This document shows positions 16,385 through 24,204 of a DNA stretch of 62,860 bases, one piece after another; the stretch's first letter is position 1; each line of letters opens with the position of its first letter. The stretch is from Microseira wollei NIES-4236 (GTDB lineage: Bacteria; Cyanobacteriota; Cyanobacteriia; Cyanobacteriales; Aerosakkonemataceae), in assembly GCF_020521235.1 (NCBI RefSeq), contig NZ_BLAY01000038.1, forward strand, positions 1 to 62,860. Reading direction: 5' to 3'. The position numbers and the translations under genes were made by a program. The notes under the pieces are model-generated. The model was not told where the DNA came from, searched no databases, and saw only the letters and a list, made by a program, of their open reading frames with translations.

Positions 16385-18073
16385 ATGAATAAGTCTAATA
16401 CAGAGGTAAAAACTACTGTGGAATGGAAGAGCCTTCCCTGGCACAAGCTGGAGAAGGCAACCTTCAAGTTGCAAAAACGCATTTATCAAGCCTCTGGGCG
16501 GGAGGATTATCGGACAGTCAAAAGGCTTCAAAAGACCTTGATCAGATCCTGGTCAGCTAAATGTTTAGCCGTCAGGAAAGTTACCCAAGAGAACCAGGGA
16601 CGGAAGACCGCAGGCGTGGATGGACACAAAGAGTTAAATCCAGCCCAAAGACTAACCCTGGTCAAAACGCTCAAACTTTCAGGTAAAGCAGATCCAACTC
16701 GTAGGGTATGGATATCAAAACCTGGGAAGAAAGAGATGAGACCTCTAGGGATACCGACTATGTACGACCGAGCATTGCAAGCCCTAGTGAAAATGGCATT
16801 GGAACCCGAATGGGAAGCTCTCTTTGAGCCAAATTCATTTGGGTTTCGACCAGGACGCTCATGCCACGATGCAATCGAAGCAATATACGGAGCCATAAAG
16901 CAAAAGCCAAAATATGTGCTGGACGCTGACATAGCCCGATGCTTTGACAAAATCAACCATGATGCATTGCTGAAAAAGCTAAATGCCACCCCTAACATTC
17001 GCCGACAAATCAAAAGTTGGCTTAAGGCTGGGGTTATGGACGGTGAAACACTCTTTCCCACAGAAGAAGGAACTCCGCCTTGCGGCGTGGTTAGCCCACT
17101 TCTCGCCAATATTGCCCTTCATGGACTAGAGGAACACTTGATGCAGTATGCAGAAACCGGAGATGACAAAAACATCTATGGACGGCAACAAAGCTGGAAA
17201 AGCAAGCGTATGGCATTAAGCGTTATCCGCTATGCGGACGACTTTGCGATCCTTCATAAAGATCTGCAAGTCATCCATGCCTGTCAGCAAATCGTATCGG
17301 ATTGGCTGACAGGCATGGGTTTGGAATTGAAACCTGAAAAAACAAGCGTGTCTCACACACTTCAGAAAATAAATGGAAAGCACGGATTTTCATTTCTCGG
17401 ATTTTCCATTCAACAGTATGAGGTCGGAAAACATGCCTCTAAACAAGGGTTCAAAACCATCATCACTCCGCACAAAGAAAAGCTGAAAAACCACGTCAAA
17501 CAGCTAGTAAAGCTGATTAATAGACATAAGGGATCTTCAAGAGACGCTTTGATTGCTACTCTTAATCCCATGATTAGGGGATGGGCAAACTACTACAAAA
17601 CAGTCTGTAGCAAGGACATATTCCAGCTAGCAGACCACTTGGTATATCAGCAAATCAGAGGATGGGGAACCTACCGTCACGAAAAAATGGAAAACCTATG
17701 GCATTCCAAGCCCGGAATGTCATGGACATTTGCCACCAAGGATGGGCAACACTGGTTAGCCAAACATGGCGACACCAAAATCACCCGACATATCAAAGTG
17801 AAGGGAGACAAAAGCCCGTATGACGGAGATTGGGTCTACTGGAGTACAAGAAGGGGAATGTATCCGCAAACCCCAAAACAGGTTGCCAAACTGCTGTTTG
17901 AGCAAAAGGGGCGTTGCTCCCACTGTGGACATTATTTCTCCACAGAAAGCTTGTTAGAAGTTCACCACATCGACCAAAACCGAAATAATAACAAGCCAAA
18001 TAATCTAACAGCAGTTCATCGGCACTGCAAGAAGAAATTCACGGGATGCGGGACTCTAAAGCATGGGAAGTAA
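16385..18073 (+). CDS. ltrA: Group II intron reverse transcriptase/maturase with HNH endonuclease
   Basis: 562 residues, full length for this class. The RT domain carries KTAGVDG, GKKEMRPLGIPTMYDRALQ, FGFRPGRSCHDAI, LDADIARCFDKINH and the catalytic VIRYADDFAILH. The maturase (X) region follows, with LNPMIRGWANYYKT. The C-terminal HNH has CSHCG, EVHHIDQNRNNN and HCKKKF, with all zinc and catalytic residues visible. The protein binds the intron RNA to assist splicing and copies it into DNA at the target, the HNH nicking the second strand. No frameshift or stop is seen, so the protein half of the intron looks functional even though domain V is altered. Confidence 0.95.
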   Translation: MNKSNTEVKTTVEWKSLPWHKLEKATFKLQKRIYQASGREDYRTVKRLQKTLIRSWSAKCLAVRKVTQENQGRKTAGVDGHKELNPAQRLTLVKTLKLSGKADPTRRVWISKPGKKEMRPLGIPTMYDRALQALVKMALEPEWEALFEPNSFGFRPGRSCHDAIEAIYGAIKQKPKYVLDADIARCFDKINHDALLKKLNATPNIRRQIKSWLKAGVMDGETLFPTEEGTPPCGVVSPLLANIALHGLEEHLMQYAETGDDKNIYGRQQSWKSKRMALSVIRYADDFAILHKDLQVIHACQQIVSDWLTGMGLELKPEKTSVSHTLQKINGKHGFSFLGFSIQQYEVGKHASKQGFKTIITPHKEKLKNHVKQLVKLINRHKGSSRDALIATLNPMIRGWANYYKTVCSKDIFQLADHLVYQQIRGWGTYRHEKMENLWHSKPGMSWTFATKDGQHWLAKHGDTKITRHIKVKGDKSPYDGDWVYWSTRRGMYPQTPKQVAKLLFEQKGRCSHCGHYFSTESLLEVHHIDQNRNNNKPNNLTAVHRHCKKKFTGCGTLKHGK

Positions 18074-18150
18074 ACAGCAATGAATACCAGCCCATCCCCT
18101 AATCCTTCAAATGGAAATGAGGTACACATGACAAGTGCCAAACAATTGAG

Positions 18151-18184
18151 GATCCGGATGCACGGAAACGGGCATGTCCGGTTC
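18151..18184 (+). ncRNA. Group II intron domain V
   Basis: A 34-base stem-loop begins GATCCGGATG, has a GAAA tetraloop and ends CCGGTTC, the size and form of domain V. The canonical start is GAGCCG, whose AGC is the catalytic triad; here it reads ATC (G to T at the third base). One base pair in the upper stem is also lost (CACG facing CGGG). Both changes should weaken or abolish splicing. Confidence 0.8.
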
Positions 18185-18226
18185 TGCAAGGGAGGGTGGG
18201 GTAGCGATGCCCCACTCGACCCTACC

Positions 18227-18931
18227 AAGTGGAATCGTCGTTGTGCGTATTGTTCGATTGAAAATGTGCCGTTTGAGGTCGAGCATATTCACCCCAAATC
18301 AAAAGGTGGCTCCGACCGAGTTTCCAATCTCACGATTGCCAGTCATTGGTGCAATCAAGCCAAGGGAAATCAAGATATTCGAGACTTTCTATCGGGCCTG
18401 CCTGACTCGCTCAATCGCATTCTCAAGCAAGCCAAGTCCCCGCTAAAAGATGCGGCGGCAGTCAATTCAACCCGATGGGCATTGCTCGACGCTTTGAAAC
18501 AAACGGGATTGCCAGTGGCAACGGGAACGGGGGGACAAACCAAGTTCAACCGGACAAGGTTTAGACTACCTAAAGCGCACTGGTTAGACGCCGCGTGTGT
18601 GGGTCAAGTTGAGTTACTTGAAGTGCCGATCTCGAAGCCTTTATTGATTGCGGCAAAAGGACATGGAACGCGGCAAATCTGCGGCACTGACAAGTTTGGC
18701 CCTCCAACTCGTCACCGATTGCGGACACAAGTTCACAAAGGCTTTCAGACTGGCGATATCGTCAAGGCGACCGTTACAGCAGGAAAGAAAATCGGCTCCT
18801 ATGTAGGGCGGATTTTGTGCCCCGCATCAGGCAGTTTTGATATTGCAACTAAATCTGGAAGAGTGGCAGGAATCAGCCACAAATATTGCAAGTCAATTCA
18901 CAAAAAGGATGGCTATAGTTATGCCTTCTGA
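18227..18931 (+). CDS. iscB: IscB RNA-guided nuclease, exon 2 (HNH and RuvC-III part)
   Basis: In frame from AAG at 18227 this gives 234 residues starting KWNRRCAYC. The HNH domain follows ([33 protein letters not shown]), then the RuvC-III motif HWLDAACVG and the usual IscB C-terminal domain ([16 protein letters not shown], then [20 protein letters not shown]). All catalytic residues are intact. It has no start codon of its own as an exon. An unspliced frame opens at 18080 through intron domains IV-VI, so a free HNH-RuvC-III fragment could in principle be made, but has no known role. The joined protein would be about 425 residues, normal for IscB. Confidence 0.9.
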   Translation, partial: KWNRRCAYCSIENVPFEVEHIHPKSKGGSDRVSNLTIASHWCNQAKGNQDIRDFLSGLPDSLNRILKQAKSPLKDAAAVNSTRWALLDALKQTGLPVATGTGGQTKFNRTRFRLPKAHWLDAACVGQVELLEVPISKPLLIAAKGHGTRQICGTDKFGPPTRHRLRTQVHKGFQTGDIVKATVTAGKKIGSYVGRILCPASGSFDIATKSGRVAGISHKYCKSIHKKDGYSYAF

Positions 18932-18940
18932 ACTTTCACT

Positions 18941-19012
18941 GCGGTTAAAACCGCTCCTTAAGTATTTCATCCCCCACTTAAAAGATGGGTGGCTCTCCAT
19001 ACTCCCGGAGGT
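18941..19012 (+). repeat. Right end of the IscB element
   Basis: Two hairpins follow iscB: GCGGTTAAAACCGC (18941-18954), then CCCCCACTTAAAAGATGGGTGG (about 18971-18992), ending CTCCCGGAGGTTTAAG. The same pair with compensated changes is found before ribD (30955-31029), so this is an IS200/IS605-type end structure. It runs straight into the GTG start of the amidase gene at 19018. Confidence 0.75.
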
Positions 19013-19017
19013 TTAAG

Positions 19018-20832
19018 GTGAAATTCCGCTGGCTACTACCCAGTACTTTGAGCCTGGTGCTGCTGTCAACTCCCGCCTCAGCAGGAAGACTGCAATCAAT
19101 GCAGTTTGATGCCGATCAGAATCGGCTGGTCTTTACAACAGATGAAGGCGTTCAACCGAGAGCTAGACTGCTGTTCAATCCCACCCGTTTGGTGATAGAC
19201 TTGCCCGGTACTACTTTCGATCGCCGCACGCTCAGCAATCAGTCCTTGGGTGCAGCAGTTCAAGCCATACGGGTGGGGCGGGTAGATCGCCGCACGACGC
19301 GCTTGGTGATTGAACTGAAACCTGGTTTTACCCTAGAGCCTCAGCAGGTAATCTTCCGGGGTACCTCTCCCAGACAGTGGACGGTGCAATTACCAACGCC
19401 CCAACCTGTGGAGCCATCTAGCAATAACAACAGGGCATCGATTGGGATTGCTGCTATTTTAGAACAGCCACCCGTTCCACGGACTGCTTTGACTCCTTTG
19501 ACTCCTTTGACGGCTTCTGGGGAAACTCAAGTCCAGGATGTTCAGGTAACGCCCGATGGGTTTTTTATCCGGACCACCGGGGGTAACCCACAACTGAGGG
19601 TGAGGCGAAGGGACGATCGCACTGTGGAAATCGACCTCAAAGGTGCTGTTATCTCTTCTCGCCTATCCCAAAGAGATTTTCCGGTGGATCGGTTTGGCGT
19701 CAGTCGCCTCCAACTCGGTCAATTAGAAGACTCACCCCCAGTCACCCGCGTCACGTTACAGTTGACCGACGATAACTCAAACTGGCAGGCAAGTGTCAGC
19801 AATTTAGGCGGCGTCGTCCTGTTACCTGCTACCGGCCCGCAACAAGCGTCGCGCAGTTATACTCCTGGACAGGTGAGGATTGAATCGGTTGAATTGAGCC
19901 AAAATCAATTGCTGGTGCGAGCGAATCAGCCTTTTACTTACACCAGCGGCTGGGATCGCGCCTCCGGTGCTTTCCGGATCGCGATTGCTGGTGCGACACT
20001 CGACGATGATGTTGACGAACCGCGTCCAAGTCGCAATAGTCCAGTGTTGCGGGTGCGCGTGCGCCAGGAAGACCCTTCCACAGTTGCGATCTTAGTGCAA
20101 CCGGCTGCTGGGGTACAGTTGGGCGAAATCAATCAGCCTTCTCCTCAACTGTTATCCCTGCCATTAACTAACTCTAGAACGGTGCTGCTGCCGCCTACTA
20201 GACCTGGTGTTCGCAATTACCCTGGGGGGACGCTACGCGATCGCCCAACTATCGGCAGCGATTGGTCGATGCTATCTTCTCGTAACGATGGACGCATGGT
20301 GGTCGTGATCGACGCCGGACATGGAGGTCGCGATCCGGGCGCCATCGGCATTGGAGGATTGCGCGAGGTAGACGTAATTACTCCCATCGCCCTACAGGTG
20401 GCTCGCCAATTGGAACAACAAGGCATCCAAGTTGTATTGACCCGCCGGGGTGACTATTTCGTTGACTTAGCACCAAGGGTGCAAATTGCCAAGCGGGCGA
20501 ATGCGGATTTGTTTGTCAGCATCCACGCCAATGCCATTAATCGGAACCGCCCCGACGTAAATGGAATCGAAGTCTATCATTTCGGTATAGGCGAGGATCT
20601 GGCGCGGACGATCCACGCTAGCATTCTGCAAAGCGTCAACATTGGCGATCGCGGCGTGCGGCGAGCCAGATTTTTTGTTTTGCGGAATAATCCCATGCCT
20701 GCTGTTTTGGTGGAAGTTGGCTTTGTCACGGGGTATATTGATGCTCCCAAGCTGTCAGATCCAGCCTTTCGCAGCCAAATGGCAGATGCGATTGCTCGCG
20801 GCATTCTCCTTTACATTCGGCAAAATTTCTAA
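19018..20832 (+). CDS. N-acetylmuramoyl-L-alanine amidase (AmiC-type, AMIN domains)
   Basis: 604 residues from the GTG at 19018, placed by the GGAGG ribosome site and by the signal peptide that follows directly (VKFRWLLPSTLSLVLL...ASAG). At least two AMIN-type beta-rich domains fill about residues 22-385 (LQSMQFDADQNRLVFTTDEG and later repeats). The Amidase_3 zinc domain is at about 425-604, with VVVIDAGHGGRDPGAIG (first His), REVDVITPI (Glu), FVSIHANA (second His) and VEVGFVTG (catalytic Glu). It cleaves the peptide from muramic acid in septal peptidoglycan in the periplasm; in filamentous cyanobacteria AmiC proteins drill septal nanopores. murI follows 160 bases later. The IS right end lies directly at the start codon and may supply the ribosome site. 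Confidence 0.93.
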   Translation: MKFRWLLPSTLSLVLLSTPASAGRLQSMQFDADQNRLVFTTDEGVQPRARLLFNPTRLVIDLPGTTFDRRTLSNQSLGAAVQAIRVGRVDRRTTRLVIELKPGFTLEPQQVIFRGTSPRQWTVQLPTPQPVEPSSNNNRASIGIAAILEQPPVPRTALTPLTPLTASGETQVQDVQVTPDGFFIRTTGGNPQLRVRRRDDRTVEIDLKGAVISSRLSQRDFPVDRFGVSRLQLGQLEDSPPVTRVTLQLTDDNSNWQASVSNLGGVVLLPATGPQQASRSYTPGQVRIESVELSQNQLLVRANQPFTYTSGWDRASGAFRIAIAGATLDDDVDEPRPSRNSPVLRVRVRQEDPSTVAILVQPAAGVQLGEINQPSPQLLSLPLTNSRTVLLPPTRPGVRNYPGGTLRDRPTIGSDWSMLSSRNDGRMVVVIDAGHGGRDPGAIGIGGLREVDVITPIALQVARQLEQQGIQVVLTRRGDYFVDLAPRVQIAKRANADLFVSIHANAINRNRPDVNGIEVYHFGIGEDLARTIHASILQSVNIGDRGVRRARFFVLRNNPMPAVLVEVGFVTGYIDAPKLSDPAFRSQMADAIARGILLYIRQNF

Positions 20833-20994
20833 TTAACTATCAGTCATTAGTTATTAGTGCTTAGTCGGCAGGCTAATGACTGATGACGAATGACCTCGAA
20901 GGGCAATCGCACTTGCGCCCCCATCGGTGGGTCAGATCGATAGATGGATATGCAAGTGCTAAAGCCCCTACTAATGACAAAGGATAATTGACAC

Positions 20995-21825
20995 ATGACA
21001 ACTGCAAAGATTGGAGTTTTTGACAGCGGCGTTGGCGGTCTTACCGTTTTAAGAGAACTGTACCGGCAACTTCCCAACGAATCGATTCTTTACTTTGCAG
21101 ATACCGCAAGGCTGCCCTACGGTAACCGCTCTCAGGCAGAAATTTTGCAGTTTGTGCGCCAAATCCTCCTGTGGATGCAGCAGCAAGGTGTTAAAATGGC
21201 AATCATGGCCTGCAACACCAGTTCGGCCCTGGCCTTGGAAACCGTGCGCTGCGAATTCGATTTTCCGGTCTTAGGGGTAATCCTTCCAGGCGCGAGGGCT
21301 GCTGTTGCCGTTGGCAAGCGCATCGGCGTGATTGCCACCCCCGCCACCGCCGCTAGCAATGCGTACCGTCGTGCCATTCAAGAAGTTGACCCCAAGGTGC
21401 AAGTTTGGCAAGTCGGTTGTCCGGCGTTTGTGCCGCTGATCGAGCAAAACCGCATCAACGACCCCTACACCTACGAAATCGCCCAGGAATATTTACAGCC
21501 ATTGCTACAGCAGCAAATTGATACGCTGGTGTATGGCTGTACCCACTATCCCCACCTAGCACCCATTCTGCGCAGGATTTTACCAAAAACTGTGACGCTG
21601 GTCGATCCAGCCGTCCACGTCGTGGCAGCGGCAGTTCAAGAACTAGATTTATTAGGACTGAAAAATCACCAAGGCGCAAAACCGACGCGCTTCGGCGTCA
21701 GCGGTTGTCCGCAACAGTTTGCCCGATTATCGGTACAGTGGCTGGGTTGTACCCCTGCGGTTGAGCAGGTGTGCTTGCCTGTGCCGATGCCATTGCAGTC
21801 AGTACCGATCGAATCGATCGACTAA
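20995..21825 (+). CDS. murI: Glutamate racemase
   Basis: 276 residues, normal length. Motifs: IGVFDSGVGGLTVLREL (first catalytic Asp/Ser region), FADTARLPYGNRS, MACNTSSALALE (first catalytic Cys) and VYGCTHYPHLAP (second catalytic Cys with the adjacent His). The enzyme interconverts L- and D-glutamate to supply D-Glu for peptidoglycan. It lies downstream of the amidase on the same strand, and sds follows after an 860-base gap; amidase, murI and sds are often neighbours in cyanobacteria. A 13-bp perfect hairpin at 21889-21924 follows. Confidence 0.97.
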   Translation: MTTAKIGVFDSGVGGLTVLRELYRQLPNESILYFADTARLPYGNRSQAEILQFVRQILLWMQQQGVKMAIMACNTSSALALETVRCEFDFPVLGVILPGARAAVAVGKRIGVIATPATAASNAYRRAIQEVDPKVQVWQVGCPAFVPLIEQNRINDPYTYEIAQEYLQPLLQQQIDTLVYGCTHYPHLAPILRRILPKTVTLVDPAVHVVAAAVQELDLLGLKNHQGAKPTRFGVSGCPQQFARLSVQWLGCTPAVEQVCLPVPMPLQSVPIESID

Positions 21826-21888
21826 CTGCAACGCAGCGGTTTAATTTTAGATTGCCGAGAGTCAAATTTAAAAGCTACTGGTAGCTGG

Positions 21889-21924
21889 GAACTAAAGATG
21901 ATCAAATTTTCTCATCTTTAGTTC
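21889..21924. terminator. Hairpin after murI
   Basis: GAACTAAAGATGA (21889-21901) pairs perfectly with TCATCTTTAGTTC (21912-21924) around a 10-base loop. It lies 60 bases after murI; no T-run follows on either strand. Probably a transcription end or RNA-stabilising stem. Confidence 0.6.
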
Positions 21925-21942
21925 AAGCTAAACTAATCAATC

Positions 21943-22056
21943 CTACGGGCGTCGCCATTCCCTTGACCGTTGAGCAAGTATTAACAACGCATAAATCGCT
22001 AATAAATAACCAGTAGCCAGGAAGGGAATCATTAGAGGCATATCGTGGTAAACCAT
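21943..22056 (-). CDS. Possible small one-helix membrane protein
   Basis: 37 codons from the ATG at 22056. The product has one strong hydrophobic helix, MIPFLATGYLLAIYALLILA, followed by a basic tail QRSREWRRP, the form of the small subunits in thylakoid complexes. I do not recognise the family, and the ribosome site is poor. The hairpin at 21889 sits between its end and murI, as expected between converging genes. It could also be a chance frame. Confidence 0.3.
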   Translation of the reverse strand: MVYHDMPLMIPFLATGYLLAIYALLILAQRSREWRRP

Positions 22057-22689
22057 AATTGAGTTACGAGTAAAATAGAGGGACGTCAAGTTTGATAGCA
22101 ATAAAGGTTTGTCAGCTCGTCGCCGCGTGGGCGAGCCCTCTGACATCTGTCATACAAGGCAAGCTTTGGAAACATAGCTGCCTCCAAATGCTGTCTCAAG
22201 TTAATGTAGAACTCTAGGCTGCGCTTAGAAACTTTGCCGCGCCAAACCTAGAATTTGTTTAAGGAACAAATTCTCCGGGACTAATAAGCAGTAACAGCAG
22301 CCGCAAATTTTGCGCTACCCCTACGTATGAATAACCAGCCCCTCTGTAGCACCCTGGTTTACCAGCTACTGCTGGCTGTTTGGGAGCAAGTATCTGAATT
22401 TTTTTTAAATCCTTAATATCTAGACTACCACAAGCTTCTCGGCTTTTCGATACTATTTCCCAAAATGCTTAACAATTCTACAAATTTTTTGTAAAGACTC
22501 ATCGAGTCAGCCTCTCCCTGTGGATGCGGTTTTCTCGTAGTTGTCCGCGATCTCCGTAGGGTAGAGCCAGCGGATCCCCCCTGGCCCCCCTTACCTCAAC
22601 CGGCTTATTCCCATCTAGGAGAGGCTTCGCTTAAAATGAGTACAGAATATGTTAAATTTCGTAAAAATCACACCCGAACCGGCAGATCC
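22057..22689. other. Long gap before sds, no gene recognised
   Basis: About 630 bases with no convincing frame; the open frame leading into sds starts earlier (22636), but the family start is at 22690. Several GC-rich inverted segments are present, for example around 22196-22290 (CTAGG...CCTAG) and 22330-22375. A structured leader or small RNA is possible but cannot be identified by eye. Confidence 0.4.
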
Positions 22690-23667
22690 ATGACTTCAGC
22701 GACTTCCCTATTTTCCCCTGTAGAAGTAGACTTGCGCTTGCTGTCGGAAAACCTCAAGCAGCTTGTTGGCAACCGCGATCCTATCCTGTCTGCGGCAGCG
22801 GAACACCTTTTTGGCGCGGGGGGAAAGCGGGTAAGACCTGCGATCGTCCTGCTGATTTCGCGGGCGATGATGCGGATGCAGGATAAAGACATTACCCCCC
22901 GTCATCGACGGCTAGCGGAAATTACGGAAATGATTCACACGGCTAGCCTGGTACACGATGATGTGGTAGATGATTCAGTTGTGCGTCGCGGCGTTCCCAC
23001 GGTTCACAGTTTGTTTGGTAACCGAATCGCCGTACTGGCGGGCGATTTTTTGTTTGCCCAATCTTCCTGGTATCTAGCGAATCTGGATAACTTGGAGGTG
23101 GTCAAACTCCTGTCGCAAGTGATTATGGATCTGGCAACGGGGGAAATTCAGCAAGGACTCAATCGCTTCGACTCCAGCTTATCGTTTGAGGCTTATCTGG
23201 AGAAGAGTTACTATAAAACGGCTTCTCTGATTGCCAACAGCTCTAAGGCAGCCGCTGTTTTAAGCGACGTGTCTGCCGAGATGGCTGAACATGCTTACAG
23301 CTATGGGCGTCATCTGGGTTTGGCGTTCCAAGTGGTCGATGATATTCTGGATTTCACCGGCTCTACAGAAGCGTTGGGTAAACCCGCGTGTTCCGATCTA
23401 ATCAGCGGCAATTTGACAGCACCCGTCCTGTTTGCCCTGGAAAAGGAACCGTATCTGGAAGTGCTGATCGAACGCGAGTTTTCTAACCCTGGGGATTTAG
23501 AGCAGGGGATGGCGCTGATCGAAGCGAGTCACGGTATCGAACGGGCTCGCGAATTAGCCGCCGCTCAAGCTAAACTCGCCGTGGAACACCTAGTCAATTT
23601 ACCGCCCTCCGAGTACCGTCAAGCTTTGGTTAGCATCGCTGACTACGCTCTGAGTCGTCATTACTAG
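22690..23667 (+). CDS. sds: Solanesyl (all-trans polyprenyl) diphosphate synthase
   Basis: 325 residues from the ATG at 22690, the start that fits the family (MTSATSLFSPVEVDLRLLSE). First Asp-rich motif ASLVHDDVVDDSVVRRG, second VVDDILDF, plus GAGGKRVRPAIVLL for substrate binding and TASLIANSSKAAAVLS. It extends isoprenoid diphosphates to the C45 side chain of plastoquinone. The polyprenyl product is also a plausible donor for the UbiA enzyme at 10887, though no link is shown. Confidence 0.95.
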   Translation: MTSATSLFSPVEVDLRLLSENLKQLVGNRDPILSAAAEHLFGAGGKRVRPAIVLLISRAMMRMQDKDITPRHRRLAEITEMIHTASLVHDDVVDDSVVRRGVPTVHSLFGNRIAVLAGDFLFAQSSWYLANLDNLEVVKLLSQVIMDLATGEIQQGLNRFDSSLSFEAYLEKSYYKTASLIANSSKAAAVLSDVSAEMAEHAYSYGRHLGLAFQVVDDILDFTGSTEALGKPACSDLISGNLTAPVLFALEKEPYLEVLIEREFSNPGDLEQGMALIEASHGIERARELAAAQAKLAVEHLVNLPPSEYRQALVSIADYALSRHY

Positions 23668-23694
23668 GATTTGATCGTCCATCCCAGCATCAAC

Positions 23695-24183
23695 TCAGGC
23701 GATGTCGGGAGGCAGATTGCTACGTTTGGTGCGCTGTTGTGACTGACTTTGTTGCAGGTGCAGTTGAATTAAGGATTGTAGATCTTCGCGCCGGACTTCG
23801 ATGGCGGCGGAGCGATTTCCAGGCGTCTCAAAAAAAACGATGCTATTGACGGCTTCCATCGCCACCAGTTGGAACAAAATATGGGTGACTGGCATTGGCA
23901 GCGCGAAGTCTTGCGTCTTTGGCATCGAACTCGGAGCAGCCTCAGCATCCTCGCGGGTAGGAAAAGCGTAAATAACGCGCTTTTCCAGGTTAGGATTACC
24001 ACGATTGCTTAAAACTGTACTGACCCAATCAGAGTTGAGGGTTTGGAGGATGTAGTACTGGGAATGGTGCAACTGCTGGGCGATTTGCTTGAGAACGGGA
24101 GCGATCGCGCGCACCACCTGGGGCGTAGTCCCATCTTGGGGGGCATTGTCGATCAAAACTTGAATTTGTTGGTTTAAGTTCAT
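23695..24183 (-). CDS. Conserved cyanobacterial hypothetical protein
   Basis: 162 residues from the ATG at 24183. The start MNLNQQIQVLIDNAPQDGTT looks natural, whereas the longer frame reads through the end of the TnpB element. Recognisable features are VVRAIAPVLKQIAQQLHHSQ, ILQTLNSDWVSTVLSNR, the phrase VIYAFPTREDA, and a Gln-rich end (LHLQQSQSQQRTKRS). No signal peptide or membrane segment. I do not recognise a function. It converges with sds, with 27 bases between their ends. The right end of the TnpB element ends roughly 30 bases before its start codon, so its original promoter may have been displaced. Confidence 0.7.
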   Translation of the reverse strand: MNLNQQIQVLIDNAPQDGTTPQVVRAIAPVLKQIAQQLHHSQYYILQTLNSDWVSTVLSNRGNPNLEKRVIYAFPTREDAEAAPSSMPKTQDFALPMPVTHILFQLVAMEAVNSIVFFETPGNRSAAIEVRREDLQSLIQLHLQQSQSQQRTKRSNLPPDIA

Positions 24184-24204
24184 AGGGAGCAAGCCAATGC
24201 GGTG

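Larger units (their letters stand above)
15795..18226 (+). mobile_element. Group II intron inserted in iscB
   Basis: The 5' end GTGCGACCCG fits the group II consensus GUGYG. A ribozyme-sized non-coding stretch (about 590 bases) precedes the intron protein, domain V is at 18151-18184, and a domain VI-like stem with a bulged A follows (18190-18225). Joining 15794 to 18227 gives [12 protein letters not shown], exactly the IscB frame. The 3' edge is uncertain by one base: the last C before AAG could belong to either side, because the C at 15794 could also be shifted. The length is about 2.43 kb. Insertion is on the sense strand, so splicing, if it works, would restore iscB. Confidence 0.9.

Noticed and set aside
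16528-17109. 193-codon minus-strand frame opposite the intron RT
   Set aside because: Antisense shadow of the reverse transcriptase gene.
18080-18931. A stand-alone HNH endonuclease gene starting at 18080
   Set aside because: Its first ~49 codons run through intron domains IV-VI; from 18227 it is the second exon of iscB.
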